Positions 32,644 to 44,195 of a DNA stretch of 64,000 nucleotides are shown here, piece by piece. The stretch is from assembly GCA_017979445.1 (NCBI GenBank), contig JADQWC010000526.1:496001-560000 (forward strand), read 5' to 3'. Origin of the DNA: Akebia trifoliata (lineage: Eukaryota; Streptophyta; Magnoliopsida; Ranunculales; Lardizabalaceae). The position numbers and the translations under genes were made by a program. How positions within the stretch are numbered: the first letter of the stretch is position 1; every line of letters starts with the position of its first letter. The notes under the pieces are model-generated. The model saw only the letters and a program-made list of their open reading frames with translations, was not told the origin of the DNA and did not search any database.

Positions 32644-32872
32644 GTATGTCCATCTCTCTCAAGAACTCTAAAAAGCCCTAAAAAAATTTATTAGTTTGTT
32701 TCCAAATGATGTAATTCCATCCCTGTTTTGTTTGACTGTGTAATTTGAGCATGTTAAACTTATTTTACTCAAGGGAATCGTGAAGGTGTTTCTTAATCTT
32801 CTATAGATGAACAATATTGCTAAGGTTAGCTTCTTTGAAATTGAGAAAAAATCTTCTCTTCTTGATCTTCGA

Positions 32873-32960
32873 TGAATAAAAAATATTGCTGAGGTTAGGT
32901 TTTAATGTTTAAGATGAATAAACAATATTGCTGAGGTTAGGTTTTAATGTTTAAGAAACA
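32873..32960. repeat. Short tandem duplication (about 44 bp)
   Basis: AATATTGCTGAGGTTAGG followed by TTTTAATGTTTAAGA occurs twice in a row (about 32883 and 32927). Confidence 0.7.
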
Positions 32961-34875
32961 ATTTTTGAGATTTTTAATATCTGATTCGATTCATTTCTAT
33001 TCTTTGTTTAAGTGAGTTTATGTTTAATTCTTTCAATTATTGCTGCAGAAACATTACAATTTGTTTAAGGTGTTTCTTTTCTTTTTTAACTTGAAAATCA
33101 TCAATAGTTTGGGTGGTCAAAATATCATGAAGCCATGAGCTCGATCGGATCCAGATCGAGATAATGGAAACTTGGTATCTATGTATTGAAAGTGGTTCAC
33201 TTTAAAACTTCACATCTAGCAATGAATTATTATGTTTAATTTACAAGTACTTTTGACAAAAAATTAAAATTTTTGTTTCGTAAATTTTATTCATGTTTTT
33301 AACATATTTCTAAAAAAATATTTAGGCTGATTGTTACTATTTATCAAAATATTCTGTCGCAAACTTGCATTTTATGCTGTCCATGAAGCACAAGGACCAG
33401 CCTTAGCAGTGCACAATTGAAGTTCTTGCGTGGTTGATTATCTTCCCCTTTTCTCCTTTATTGCTGCCATTGTTATTAATAATGTGGATATACCTATAGT
33501 ACTCTGTTATTGTTCTGCTGCATGGGTACTCTGTTCCAACAACTTGCATTTTAGTAACTAAGTTAGGTATTAGAAGTCCAACACCATTAGATTAAGTACA
33601 TTCAAATTTTTCTATCTAAATGTTGATCACCACTCATTAGATTAAGCACAAGGACTCTATTAGAAGTCAACAGAGTTTCCCACACAAGTGGAAGTGGAGA
33701 GTGGATTGGGGATTCAGGAATGGATGCCCAGAAAAGTCTAAATTTCACAGTTGTAAATTACCTTGTGTCTTCACTCTTCAGCAGCAGCAGCAGAAGAAGA
33801 AAAGCACCTATCAACAAATTATATTTCTTTTGGATTCTCATAATGTTTCCAAATATTTCAGTTGAGTAGTTTTGAAGAATTAAAGATAAATTATTCTTCT
33901 ACATCCTAACAACTTTTAGGCCAACTAATCTTTCAGGATTATATATATATATATATATTGCAGAGAAGAGGCTTCGATGACAAATTGCTATAATGGTGCC
34001 CTCTAGTCATCAAGGCAATATGCACTTTGGAGATAAGTTTTGTCAATCGATGTCATTGCCAAATAATACTTAATTCAGTGTGAGAGGTTCTATTATTGGT
34101 TGCAAGTATGAGTAGCTAAATCATATCGATAGTTTCTAATAGATATCTGGAGGGCCTGATGGGCAGGTGTGGATATCAGATTCAAAGAGAAGTCCTTTTA
34201 TAGTCTCCAAATCATTGCAATGCTTTTACAAGGTATTTGTCAAAGTAGGAATTGTTTGTAGTTGAAGCCAAATACTTGAGCCTTTTTGCAAGGGGGGAAA
34301 AAAGCAATATTTTTTGCATCTGCACTTGTGGTTTTGCTTCTGATTTAAGGTGCTGGAGGCAGCTAATCATGGAAAGAGTAGACATGTTAATTTTGATAGG
34401 GGAGCATCACAAGGGCTTTAACCGATTTGGGAAGTTGAATTACAAAGGCAGGGATTCAAAATAAGTTTTGGGCTTTGTCGGATTTGATTCCTCACATACC
34501 AAAGAAGCTATAATTCTTGCTGCGTGTGGGTTGAGGCCGTAATTATTGGTTCGGAAATGGTGAAAATTTTCTAGGACTTCAATGATTGGGAAGTGATGTG
34601 CATTTAGGAAGAAGCAAACAAACCTGTGGATTTGCTCTCATTTTTGTAGAAATCATAGGAGTAGGTATTAATATTTTTTTCTTCGAGATATTGGAAATTA
34701 TCTATTTAAAAAATGCATATACAGCTTTCTGCTTAAAACACTTATCAAAATGAACTACTGAACTTCTGTATGATGTGTTTGTTCTCAGATCATTAGGTAT
34801 GCTTTGGTTGAATGAACCTTAGATCGTATATTCTATCTACATTACTTTTTTATCCTTATCTAAAAATGTTTGTAG
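32961..34875. other. Intron-like or intergenic stretch, no gene assigned
   Basis: Mostly T-rich non-coding DNA with a CAG triplet run (33780-33792) and an (AT)n tract near 33938-33957. One small open piece near 34150-34220 reads GGPDGQVWISDSKRSPFIVS and could be an exon, but I cannot assign it. Confidence 0.35.
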
Positions 34876-37190
34876 GTCTTGATGGAAAGTTATGATCGTT
34901 TCATAGAGTTCGTGAAGAGGAGTAATGCAGTTAGTCCTACTATTGCATTGGAGACTGCAACTGCTTTGCAGGTAATGATGTCAAAATTTGGTTGTTAGAA
35001 AAAGGTGTTTCGTAGCATAATGCATCCAATTTACCATATAACAAAGATTACTCTTTACTGTCATCAACTTTTCCCCCAAAAAATGCTTCTGCAATATCAT
35101 GCATCATCTAAAAAAAAATTGGGATTTGCTGTGTGAATCTTGTTCTTCCATTCACTTTTGCCCAAAGCCATGTCTTCTGCTAATTGTATTGGCTCTCACA
35201 ACCTCAATCCCCCTTTTTTAGGCCTTCTTCTTGCTCTGGGGTTATAATGGTCATTCGTTAGTTTTTATAACAAATACTGTGGTAAAGAATAGTACTATTG
35301 TTAATTGGGTTTCCCACTAACCTTTCAATCTTCATCATCAAAGCCTTTTCCAAAAGTCTGGGGTTGGCTGAATGAATCCTGTTCCTCCATTCAATTCTAA
35401 ATAAAAGATTAGGATTCATGCTAGGAGATGGCAAAGTTTTCACACTGGTTTCTAACCTGACATAACACTCCTTTATCCATGCTTGGGACTGGGTTGTTCA
35501 CGTTTCTCAATTCATTTCCCACTACTTTTATCTCAAAACTCTCTCACATGCACCTCCCTAGTTTCCGGAGTGAATAGTTAGTGCTGTATAACAAGAACAA
35601 ATACGTACTTTTTAATGGAAACTTGAACTTGAAAATCTGACCTGTATCCTGTTCTTGGTAACTTGCAAAGAACAGATGAAGATAGAGAAAGTGACTCGTA
35701 GGGCTCAAGAGCAGTTCCAAATGGTATTAGAAGAACAAAACAGGTTCTCTTCTTTCACATTTTTCTTTATTATTTACTTGTTTTGTTTCTTTATTTGGTT
35801 TTCGTAGTGTAAATTTTTGTCCTCTGCTCTATCTTACCACTTGTAAATTGGCTCATCACCATGGTTCAATGCACACATAGAAGTTAATTCCATTTCCAGG
35901 CCAGCCGAAATAAACATCCAAACCAAAATGTAATAACTTGCCTATAAATACTAAAGCCCTTGGCCAAGCAAGTTGACCTTGGAGAAAATCCCTATATTGC
36001 TCACTTATACCAATCCCCTGCTGGAACAGCGATGACACACTGCCGCTTGGTTACATGTAACCTCATGGTACAATATACATTAATGCGTAGAGATTATGGC
36101 TACTTGTTTCTTTGTTCTTCCATCATTTAAGACTTTAGGAGAATCTGATTTGAGGGTTTTCGTCTTTTAATGGGTTGAAATTGTACTTAGGCCAGGATAA
36201 TTTTTTATCTTTTGTTTCCAATGATTTAGGTTTTGGGAGGTCTTTTTCTTTGTCTTGCTTTTGTATTCTATTGTTTAGTTCAATTTACTTGAACATATCC
36301 AAAAAAAACTTATGGGTTTATGACAGTAGTATCATCTTTTCTTTATATATACTAGATTCTATTTGAGAAAGAAGTTATATATATGCATATATAATCCATT
36401 TAATGTTATTTGCTGGCTTCTAATGGCATTTCAGATTTGCCCTTGACATTGATTTTGATGCTCCAAAAGTGAGGGTTCCCTTGAGAACACTTCCATCTTC
36501 AAAATGCGATGGTCATTTTCTTTTGGATTTTGGTCATTTCACCTTGCAGACCAAAGTAAGTTGCTTCAGTTGGACATTCTTCTAGCTTATATCTCATTGA
36601 ATTTGTTTTAAATGGGTGAAGATGAACGCAGGAAGATCAACATGATGAACAAAAGCAGAGTCTATATTCCCGTTTTTATATATCAGGAAGAGAAATTGCT
36701 GCTTTCTTTCTGGATTGTGGTTCTGACAATGGAAAATGCACTTTGGTCACTTCAACTTTTGATAGCCAACCTTCCGGATTACCTAACTTGGAGGATGGTG
36801 ATCATTTCTATTCCCTCATTGATAGGTGTGGGATGGCAGTCATTGTTGATCAGGTCTATACATGTGCTTACACTTATATTCTTGTCTTTTAACTGAAAGC
36901 GAGTGATTTCATATTATCTCCTGGCTTGTGCTCATTGATTTCATGATATTTTGTTATTGAAGATCAAAAAACCTCATCCAAGTTACCCATCAACACGGAT
37001 TTCAGTTCAAGTGCCCAATCTTGGCATCCACTTTTCACCAGCTAGATATTGGAGAATCATGGAATTGTTAAATATATTCTATGGTACGGGGGAAAACAGT
37101 GACCAGGCTGCTAGTGAAAATTTCCAAATGGGTCTAGTGCCTTGGAGTCCTGCAGATCTTGCAACAGAGGCTCGAATCCTTGTTTGGCGG
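34876..37190 (+). pseudogene. VPS13: VPS13 gene fragment: five consecutive exons with intact splicing
   Basis: Exons at 34876-34971, 35676-35743, 36435-36555, 36632-36853 and 36963-37190 all have AG and GT borders and join in phase without a stop. They read SYDRFIEFVKRSNAVSP; KIEKVTRRAQEQFQMVLEEQ; IDFDAPKVRVPLRT and FLLDFGHFTL; YSRFYISGREIAAFFLDCGS; PSYPSTRISVQVPNLGIHFS. These are a contiguous inner segment of plant VPS13 intermembrane lipid-transfer proteins (full length several thousand residues). Only about 245 residues are present, and both the N-terminal chorein domain and the C-terminal part are missing. The exon after 37190 is unrelated. A start at 34882 would give about 261 residues ending in 18 new ones. 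It is called a pseudogene because it is a fragment, not because of visible damage. Confidence 0.8.
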
Positions 37191-37286
37191 GTATGTCCTA
37201 TAGAACCAGGGGAACCAATGTAATCTGACATTTAATTTCTTTATGTGCTCATAAATTAATTGTCTTATATTATGTTCTTGATGCAG

Positions 37287-37519
37287 GAGATCAGGTGTTT
37301 TGCAGTAAAGGAGGAGATGTGGAGTTATGGTCTGAGATTCTAATAGGTTCTTCAAGAACTAGTGCAGATGAGTTAGAGGAGAGAGTTTTTAGGAGGAATT
37401 TGATGGGGATGATGAAGGATATGGGTGGAAATAGAATAACCCATTTGGGTTTTGGAGGAAACAAGATGGTTTTACAAGGAAAGATCAACAATCCGTTGAA
37501 ATTTGGCAGAATTCTGTGA
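37287..37519 (+). other. Unrelated terminal exon joined to the VPS13 fragment
   Basis: An acceptor (TTCTTGATGCAG) at 37286 opens this exon. In the VPS13 phase it gives 18 codons and a TAA. In the next frame it stays open for about 75 codons to a TGA at 37519, reading ELWSEILIGSSRTSADELEE, VFRRNLMGMMKDMG, RITHLGFGGNKMVLQGKI. That looks like the true C-terminal exon of some other gene, which I cannot name. The phase mismatch with VPS13 argues that the join is secondary. Confidence 0.45.
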
Positions 37520-37769
37520 GGGGGTTCTGATCCTCAAATTGTGTGTTTTGTAAACTAGTAGAGATGTTAGATGAAATTGTTTGATACAAGATTTGCTAAA
37601 TTCAAGTTATTTATTTTATTTTTTTGTAAATTTTCTTTTAATTCAGCTTGATTCTATTGTAATTGTTTGTAGAAAAAGTTTTAATTGTTTGTTCTTATAA
37701 GTTGTAGGGATTAATTGATGGAAGACCACCAAATTAATAGAGGAAATCACAAACAATTACAGTGAATGT

Positions 37770-38025
37770 TCTGTTAAAAAAATTCCAAAAAATTCGACGG
37801 TTTTGGGCTGTCTAATTTAAAAAATTCGACGGTTTTGGACTGTCTAATTTAAAAACTTCGACGGTTTTAAGCCGTCGAATTATATAAAATTCTATGGTTC
37901 TCAAACGTCGAATTTTTTTTCGACAAGGCCAAATTCGACAGATGAATTCGACGGTTGAGGCCGACGAATAGTTACATAATTCGACGGTTTTGGGCCGTCG
38001 AATTTTGTGTATTTTTCACGTAGTG
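37770..38025. mobile_element. CACTA-type element with GACGGTTTTGGGCCGTC repeats
   Basis: The right end is TTTTTCACGTAGTG (reverse CACTACGTGAAAAA). The interior has five or more AATTCGACGGTTTT/GCCGTCGAATT units in both orientations, the subterminal repeat style of CACTA elements. The left end was not found, so the start is approximate. The element abuts a hAT-type element at 38028. Confidence 0.7.
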
Positions 38026-38027
38026 AT

Positions 38028-38245
38028 CAGGGGCGGAGCCAGGATTTTGCTCATGTGAGGGCAATCAACAGTAGAAAAAAAAATAGTGGGGACGATTAAG
38101 AATGGAAAAAACATTTGTGGGGGTAATAGTGATAAATTTCTTTATCCGCCGTTAAAATCTATCGCAATAGCACATTAATCCATAGAATTTGAAAACCCTT
38201 GTGGAGGCAAGTGACCCTACAGCCCCCACTCTAAATCCACCCCTG
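38028..38245. mobile_element. hAT-type MITE
   Basis: CAGGGGCGGAGCCAGGATTT on the left and CTAAATCCACCCCTG on the right form an imperfect inverted repeat typical of small hAT elements. It is 218 bp and non-coding. No 8-bp target duplication is preserved, perhaps because its left neighbour is another transposon end. Confidence 0.65.
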
Positions 38246-38324
38246 CCACCCATTAAGGCAAATTAAGAAATACTAGTCGTGTCGAATGCGACCAAGGCAA
38301 GCATATAAGGTACACCTTATACAC

Positions 38325-39430
38325 TTTATTCCATCAATTTTGTAATTTCTTTTCTCCTCCAACAAGTAAGGAATGAAGAATTAAGGTGTGGAAATGACAA
38401 GAGTAGCATTTGGACTGAAAGGCCTTCCTCCAATACCTTGTTTGGAGGCTGAAATGGAAGAAGGTTTTTTAGGAACTATTATTATAAAAAATTATATTGT
38501 ATATAAGATTTTAAACTTTTGTGAAAGTTCTAAATTGGTCCATTATAAAAGGATTAAGAAGATCTAAATTTAAAACACTCAAATTTACAAAACAGAAAAA
38601 AATCAATTTTTTATGACGAATTGTTGTTAGTTATTTATCATCTCAGTCTAACATACCGTTACACTATTAAAATAGACAATAGGGATAAAATGTACTGTAA
38701 CAGAGGAATCAATATAATGGGCATTCTCTGCAACGTACCATTACACTTACTAAGGGTTGTTTTGCTCACATGGATCAGCATATTACTAATCAAACACTAC
38801 ATGCTTCTAGATGTCAATGGAAAAATAAATTAGAAAATATATAAATATAAATAAATAACTTTGTAAGGAAAGTATTTTTTGCTCTTAAAGGAAAAAATTT
38901 AATCATTAATTATTTAAAAAATATCTTAAATTTTTTTTTTTTTTTATATTTTATAGAATTAAAAAAATAAAATGTATTATAAAAAAGTTATAGCAAATTC
39001 TTGGAAAAAAAGAAGAGAGTAATTTACAAAATTCTTAAATAATTGTTAATATATTCAAAATTATATGTTAATGACAAAATAACTAAACATGTCAAAACGG
39101 GTTGATGATCCTAACCCTAACCCAACCAATTTAATAATCATATTAGACGAATGACATTATCATGACCCAAATCCAATTAGTCTTTGACCCAAACCCACTA
39201 ATTTCGTGTAGTGTTAAGATTGCCACCCCTAAATTTTCATCAATTTTGAATTTTCTTTTCTCCTCCTAACAAGAAAGAAATGAAGAAGTATGGTATGGAA
39301 AATGACAAAAGTAGCATTTTGACTGAAATGCCCTCCTCTAGTACCTTGTTTGGACGCTGAAATCGAATAAGATTTTCTTGAAATTATTATTATTATAAAA
39401 AGTTATTTATTATTGTATTTAAAATTTTAA
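38325..39430. repeat. Pair of direct repeats of about 200 bp (38325-38520 and 39236-39430)
   Basis: TTTTCTTTTCTCCTCC, AATGACAA(A/G)AGTAGCATTT, TACCTTGTTTGGA and the TTATTATTATAAAAA tail recur in the same order about 910 bp apart. The spacer is AT-rich with an A/T-run region (38880-38990) and a TGCCACCCCTAA hAT-like end near 39222. Confidence 0.65.
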
Positions 39431-39439
39431 ATATCTGAA

Positions 39440-39750
39440 AAATTAGAGTGTAATAAGTAAAAGTTAGGATGCCAATAGAACCTCTCATAAATAATTGTAA
39501 ACGGAATTAAATGCTTTATATCGTGCGAGACAACGTGAAAGAGAAGCAAGGTCAAAATGGCCGTCATCTTTGATCAAACACAATACAACTGTTAGATATG
39601 TATAGATTTAACGGTGAAGATCGTTTAAAACAGCATCTTTTGCAAAGTTTGATTTAATTACATCCTCTCCTAAACACCACTCAAATTACATCGCAGAACT
39701 CACACGCTTTCTGCGAACTCAAAACTCATCAAAGCTTTTTTTCTTGTAAG
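39440..39750 (+). pseudogene. Orphan NLR promoter / leader relic
   Basis: GTGTAATAAGTAAAAGTTAG, ATAAATAATTGTAAAC, TTAAATGCTTTATATCGTG, GATCAAACACAATACAACTG and TTTAATTACATCCTCTCC follow the intact NLR's promoter (15620-15830) block by block. CTCAAAACTCATCAAAGC then matches the leader exon at 46 kb, but no coding region follows. The W-box pair is lost here. This is a decapitated gene. Confidence 0.7.
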
Positions 39751-39927
39751 TGGTTATAAATTACCAAAATTCTTGTAAGTGGTTATATTTTCTTTCCATT
39801 TGTATGATGGTTTTTAACATTTCTTTTTATTTCCTTATTTTAATGGACGCAAGAAATAACACTGGATCAAAATCCAACGGTTGGTAGTTATTCTTGAGAT
39901 AATTATCATAGGCATTTGCATAAAATC

Positions 39928-40477
39928 CTAATCATCAAGCCCATAGTTAAGCCTGTATTAAGACCATTTCAAGGCCCAATAGAGGTCACTTGATCATGAC
40001 AGATCTATTCAATGTTGAAGTCACTTTGGTACCAATTACTAATCCGCTCTAACACAATTTTTGAGTCAATGCTGAAGCAAACTCTGGTACCTGTTGTTGA
40101 AACCGCTGTGACACAATTTTTGAGTGCACATGATAGTGATCACAATGTCCCATTAAAATATTTGCAAATTTCAATAGGAATTCCAATAACTCTTTGACAT
40201 CGACGCATACCACACGACTAGTGGCACTTTAAAATCATGTCCCTGTTGGACACTTTACAATATTAAGAGTCCCTACTACGATGTATATGAGAGGAAATAG
40301 AGAGAAAATTCCAAATGTCTATTGATTGAGTTTGCTCAAATAAAAAGGGGGATGGCGGTACTTATAGAATCTCCCACAGCCTTACACAATTAGTTCGATC
40401 AACTTTGATACCACCAAAAGTGCTCCTGCCTCTTTGCACAAGAGAGACTCTGAAATCTAATTTCATCTTTCTTATAT
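39928..40477. repeat. Dispersed repeat, copy 2 (partner 10427-11200)
   Basis: It has the same order of blocks as at 10.4 kb but lacks the 231-bp Mutator-like insertion. A single TTTGCAAAT at 40161-40169 marks the empty target. It sits where the NLR body would be expected between the promoter relic and the 3' flank relic. Confidence 0.75.
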
Positions 40478-40554
40478 CCCTTTTTTAAATTATAAATCTA
40501 GAGAAATAAATATTTTTATTCAGAAAAATAAATTTTTTTTTTAATTATAAATTC

Positions 40555-40759
40555 AGAAAGTGACTGTCTAAAATCTTCGTCTTTGCCGACGGTCCAAAAT
40601 CGTCATTTTCGCCGATGGTCCAAAGCTGTCGTTTTTTTCCAACATTTATCGGTCGTCGCAATTTAAACGCGACTCCTTTTAAAACGACTGCTCTTCTGAC
40701 GGTTATTTTCAAAAAATGACTATCTTAGACAATCATTTATTGCGCATTATGACGTAGTG
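40555..40759. mobile_element. CACTA-type remnant
   Basis: GCCGACGGTCCAAAATCGTC and related GACGG / CCGTC units, and an end reading ATTATGACGTAGTG, place it with the CACTA-type family. Its left end is missing or too degenerate to see. Confidence 0.5.
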
Positions 40760-41250
40760 CATGATTCACTAGCTAAGACAGACGACTTTTATTTAGTTCT
40801 TGGGGATGCATTATTTTTTAATCAAAATATTAGATAGTGTAAATTATATTATATTTTTGAACATCATTTAGTTATTTTTATAATGTATGCATTTCAACAA
40901 TTTTTTGACTCATTTTGTCAACTCTATTTGACGAGTTCTCTAATCAAGCTGGAAGGTGCCATATTAACTTTGTTTGTAAGGCTTGTGGAGTGTTGATACC
41001 ACGACCTGGGTTCAATATGTTGAACTGGTCTTCACTTCTACTAATCAATACCCTTGCCTCAAAGGAAAAAACAACCTATGATGTTCTAAATATCATAAAT
41101 AAATAAAAAATTAGGCATTAAAAATGGTGTACCTCGTGAGAGTCATCCTTAAATTCCAAACTCTAACTCCCACATATATTGAAGGATTGTTCTTGAGGTT
41201 TGTTGCGGAGCTCCAATGAACTCTAAATCGAGAATGGTAGAGAGAAAGAC
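40760..41250. other. Distal NLR-unit flank relic (partner 57560-58110)
   Basis: ATGATTCACTAGCTAAGACAG, TTAGTTCTTGGGGATGCATT, TGAGTTCTCTAATCAAGCTGG and CGACCTGGGTTCAA match 57564-57880. Further TTGTTGCGGAGCTCCAATGAA-like sequence matches 58047. This is the far 3' flank of the same lost NLR unit whose promoter relic is at 39.44 kb. Confidence 0.65.
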
Positions 41251-41269
41251 ACTCTATCTTTTACACAAT

Positions 41270-41560
41270 ATTCAGATTGAAGAAATGGAGAGAAGAGAAG
41301 ATAAAATAAATGAGTTTCTCTCCATTTCTTCTATTTGGATTGTTAAGTGGTAGAGAAGAGAAAAAAAATTAGAGAGAAGAGGAGAGAAAAAAATGTGAGT
41401 TTTCTTTCTCTCCAAAAGTGGAGAGAAGATGAGAGAAACCCTTTTAAAATAGTTTATAATGCCAACTCTGCCCTTAGATTTCATTTAAGATATTTTAAAA
41501 TTCCAAAGTTGTCCTAAGTTCTCTCCTGTCTCCACTTCTCTTAATCCAAACACAGGCTTA
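41270..41560. repeat. GA-rich interspersed repeat, diverged copy
   Basis: GAGAGAAGAG-type purine tracts surround TTTGGATTGTTAAGTGG, with a CTTAATCCAAACACAGG end. It is a relative of the repeats at 24.6 and 32.2 kb. Confidence 0.5.
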
Positions 41561-41789
41561 TTCTTGATGCTTGTTGGAGACCTCCAATAAACCCTAGACC
41601 AAAAATTGTAAAGAGAAAGAAACTCTCTCTATTTTATTTGATCGTGTATAATAAAGGAGAGAGGTACTTAAAATAAAAATAAAAGTAACTTTATAGGAAG
41701 TACCACATACAAAAAAATTTCTAAGCAGGATTTTGGTGACAAAAACGAAGTCACATTAGCAAATGGTCCATTTGAGTATTACTTTGTAG

Positions 41790-42645
41790 TAGGGGTGCAA
41801 CTTAATTCGGTTCAAACCGAGAACAGAACCAATCCGTGAATTTTGGATTGGATTGGTTCGGTTTTAGTTAAATGCGGTTCAGTTTCGGATCAAAGAAAAC
41901 AAGAACCGATGAGTTCGGTTCGGTTTTCGGTTCAGGATTGATAAAAAACCGAACCAACCCGAAAACCGATACTATATATAAAAGCAAAAATGTAAATTTT
42001 TTTTAAAAATAAAACCCCTCTTCGTCTCTCTCGTCTCCCTCTTCGTCTCTCGTCTCTGCGGCTGCGGCTGCGACTGCGACTACAATCTGCGCTGCCACCG
42101 ACTGCCACCAGCTACAACCATCTCTCTCTTTCTCTCTCTCTCCGTCGTTGTCTCTGCGGCTGCGACGGTGGGACCTGCAACCTGCGGCTGCCATTGGCAC
42201 ATCTCCCTCCCTCCCTCCCTCCCTCTCTCTCTCTCTCTCTCTTGCGTTGCTGCTGCGACCTCTGATTTGCAACCTGCGGCCGGTGATATACGATCTGCGA
42301 CAGGTTTGAGATTGGGTTTTTTTCTTTTTTTATTTTTTTTATTTTTATTTTTATTTTTTTTAATTCCTTCTTTATATTGCGCTAATCTTTAGTAATTATA
42401 GGGTTTGAAATTCAAACTTTAAATCGAAGAACTGGGAATCAATTTCGTGTAGAATTCGAATGTTCTTCTCTTTTTGACAATCCATCGAACCGAACCGAAC
42501 CAAACCGAATTAAGGTCGGTTTGGGTTGGTTCGGTTCTAGACCAATTTGGTTCGGTTTTGATTCTCATATAATGGAACCGATCTTGGTCGGTTCGGTTCT
42601 GATTTTGCTCTAAACCGAACCAACCCGAACCAAGTTGCACCCCTA
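41790..42645. mobile_element. hAT-type element with 8-bp target duplication
   Basis: Direct CTTTGTAG copies flank it (41782-41789 and 42646-42653). Ends are TAGGGGTGCAACTT and its perfect complement AAGTTGCACCCCTA. Subterminal regions are filled with GGTTCGGTT / AACCGAACC units in both orientations. The interior is a CT-rich, GCTGCGACT-type stretch with no transposase, so the 856-bp element is non-autonomous. Short open frames inside it are low-complexity and not genes. Confidence 0.9.
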
Positions 42646-42653
42646 CTTTGTAG

Positions 42654-43797
42654 GTGTTTGATAACGCGGCACGTTAGTACTTTTAGCGTTTTTGGCGGAA
42701 AAAGCGGATTAAAAAAAGTTAAATCCGGTCCTTTTGTTAACTATTTCATTAATTAATAGTGAGAGCCACGTTTTTGTAAAGCTGGGTTTTGGTTCTTTTA
42801 TAAATCGCCTTTGCGATAAGCTAAAAACAAAGATAAAATTAAAGTTGAAATGACCTCTTCTCCCTTAAATTAAGTACATTTATGGGTAGTTTTGCATCGA
42901 AACATGTTGAAGAATACAATATCCTTTCTTTCTTAATAAAAAATGCTTGACCTACCTTAGAGAATTAAATAAATATATCTCTTGGCTCCTTCACCTTTGG
43001 AGAATTAAATGAGCATCCATCTTGTGCCCTTTGAAATTAACACTACTTTGGAATTATCTAAATATTCTTATTTTGTTCATAAATACCAAGATGATTTGTA
43101 TGATCATCTCGGCAAGTCAGTCCAAATCGTCCTGATTGAGATCATACATGAATACCAAGATGATATGTATGATCATCTGAACTTTACGATTTTTACCCTC
43201 AACAATATTTAAAACTTTATAATCGGTTTTAGTTTTGGTTTAATATGTCATTTATTAAATTATAATTACCTATATGTACATGGAATGGATGTGAGTGAAA
43301 ATGAAATTATGAGTCGTCACATGGAAAAGATAAAAAATATACACATTTATCATAATAAGACTAGCATCACTCTATTAATAAGATTATTTATAAGTAAGGG
43401 TATTTTGATCAATTTATCAGAATCTAACAGTAACTATTGTTTTTATCAAACACAAAACAACAATTTTGTAAAAAGCACAACATTGTTGAATCACAGTTTA
43501 TCAAACACAATTTTGGCCGTATTGCCTTTTGACATCAATTCTAACAGTTAACAGCTACAGCTGTCAAACAAAAGCTAACAATATTATCAAATAGGACTTT
43601 TTAAAGTAGTCCCTTTTCAGTAAATACGTTTGTTGTGAAATTTTTAAGCGAAAAGAAAAATTATGTTTAAAATTGAACTGGACCATATATAGGCCCGAAT
43701 ACTTGTGGGTTTGGATATAGATGAATTTTATTCAGCCCAACCTGACTGAACCACCAGACGAGCAAAGACTTTCGATATTTGAGGCCTGATTATCATG
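42654..43797. other. AT-rich stretch, no gene
   Basis: The only regularity is a near-duplicate of about 28 bp (AATACCAAGATGAT...TATGATCATCT) at about 43081 and 43151. Confidence 0.5.
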
Positions 43798-44195
43798 TAG
43801 GGCTGTCAATGAATCAGATCAGACAAGAAATTTGACCCATTCCAGTTAGATAACTATGGTCTGGATCAATGATTTAGTTTTCGATGAGGATATGATCGGA
43901 TATGATATTCAATTGGATCAAATTTGGATTGACCATGTCTTAATTCAATAAAAAATTAGAATTATATATTTGTTTAAATATATGAAGCTTACTTAGATTT
44001 TGTAAATCAAATTGGGTTTGCCCCCATCCAGTCCCAATCTAATTGTCATTGGATCAGGTTTGAATCTTACTATTAACATCCGTTAAAAACTCAATCCATT
44101 ACTTATCAGATCAGTTTTAGATTCGATCCGATCATTATCGGATTGGTCCCTAACCATCCTGGTCAGATCCAAACTCCGATCCATTGACAGTCCTA
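43798..44195. mobile_element. Probable hAT-type element (TAGGGCTGTCAATG ends)
   Basis: TAGGGCTGTCAATGAATCAG on the left pairs with CCATTGACAGTCCTA on the right. The interior contains GGATCAGATC-like units in both orientations. It is about 398 bp and non-coding. No clear 8-bp target duplication was found. Confidence 0.6.

Noticed and set aside
24850..37519. A single Helitron enclosing all gene fragments
   Set aside because: No 5' TC and 3' CTRR hairpin end could be found, so it is left as a hypothesis.
42003..42392. Arg/Glu-rich and Ser/Leu-rich open frames
   Set aside because: They are translations of CT/GA low-complexity sequence inside a hAT-type element.
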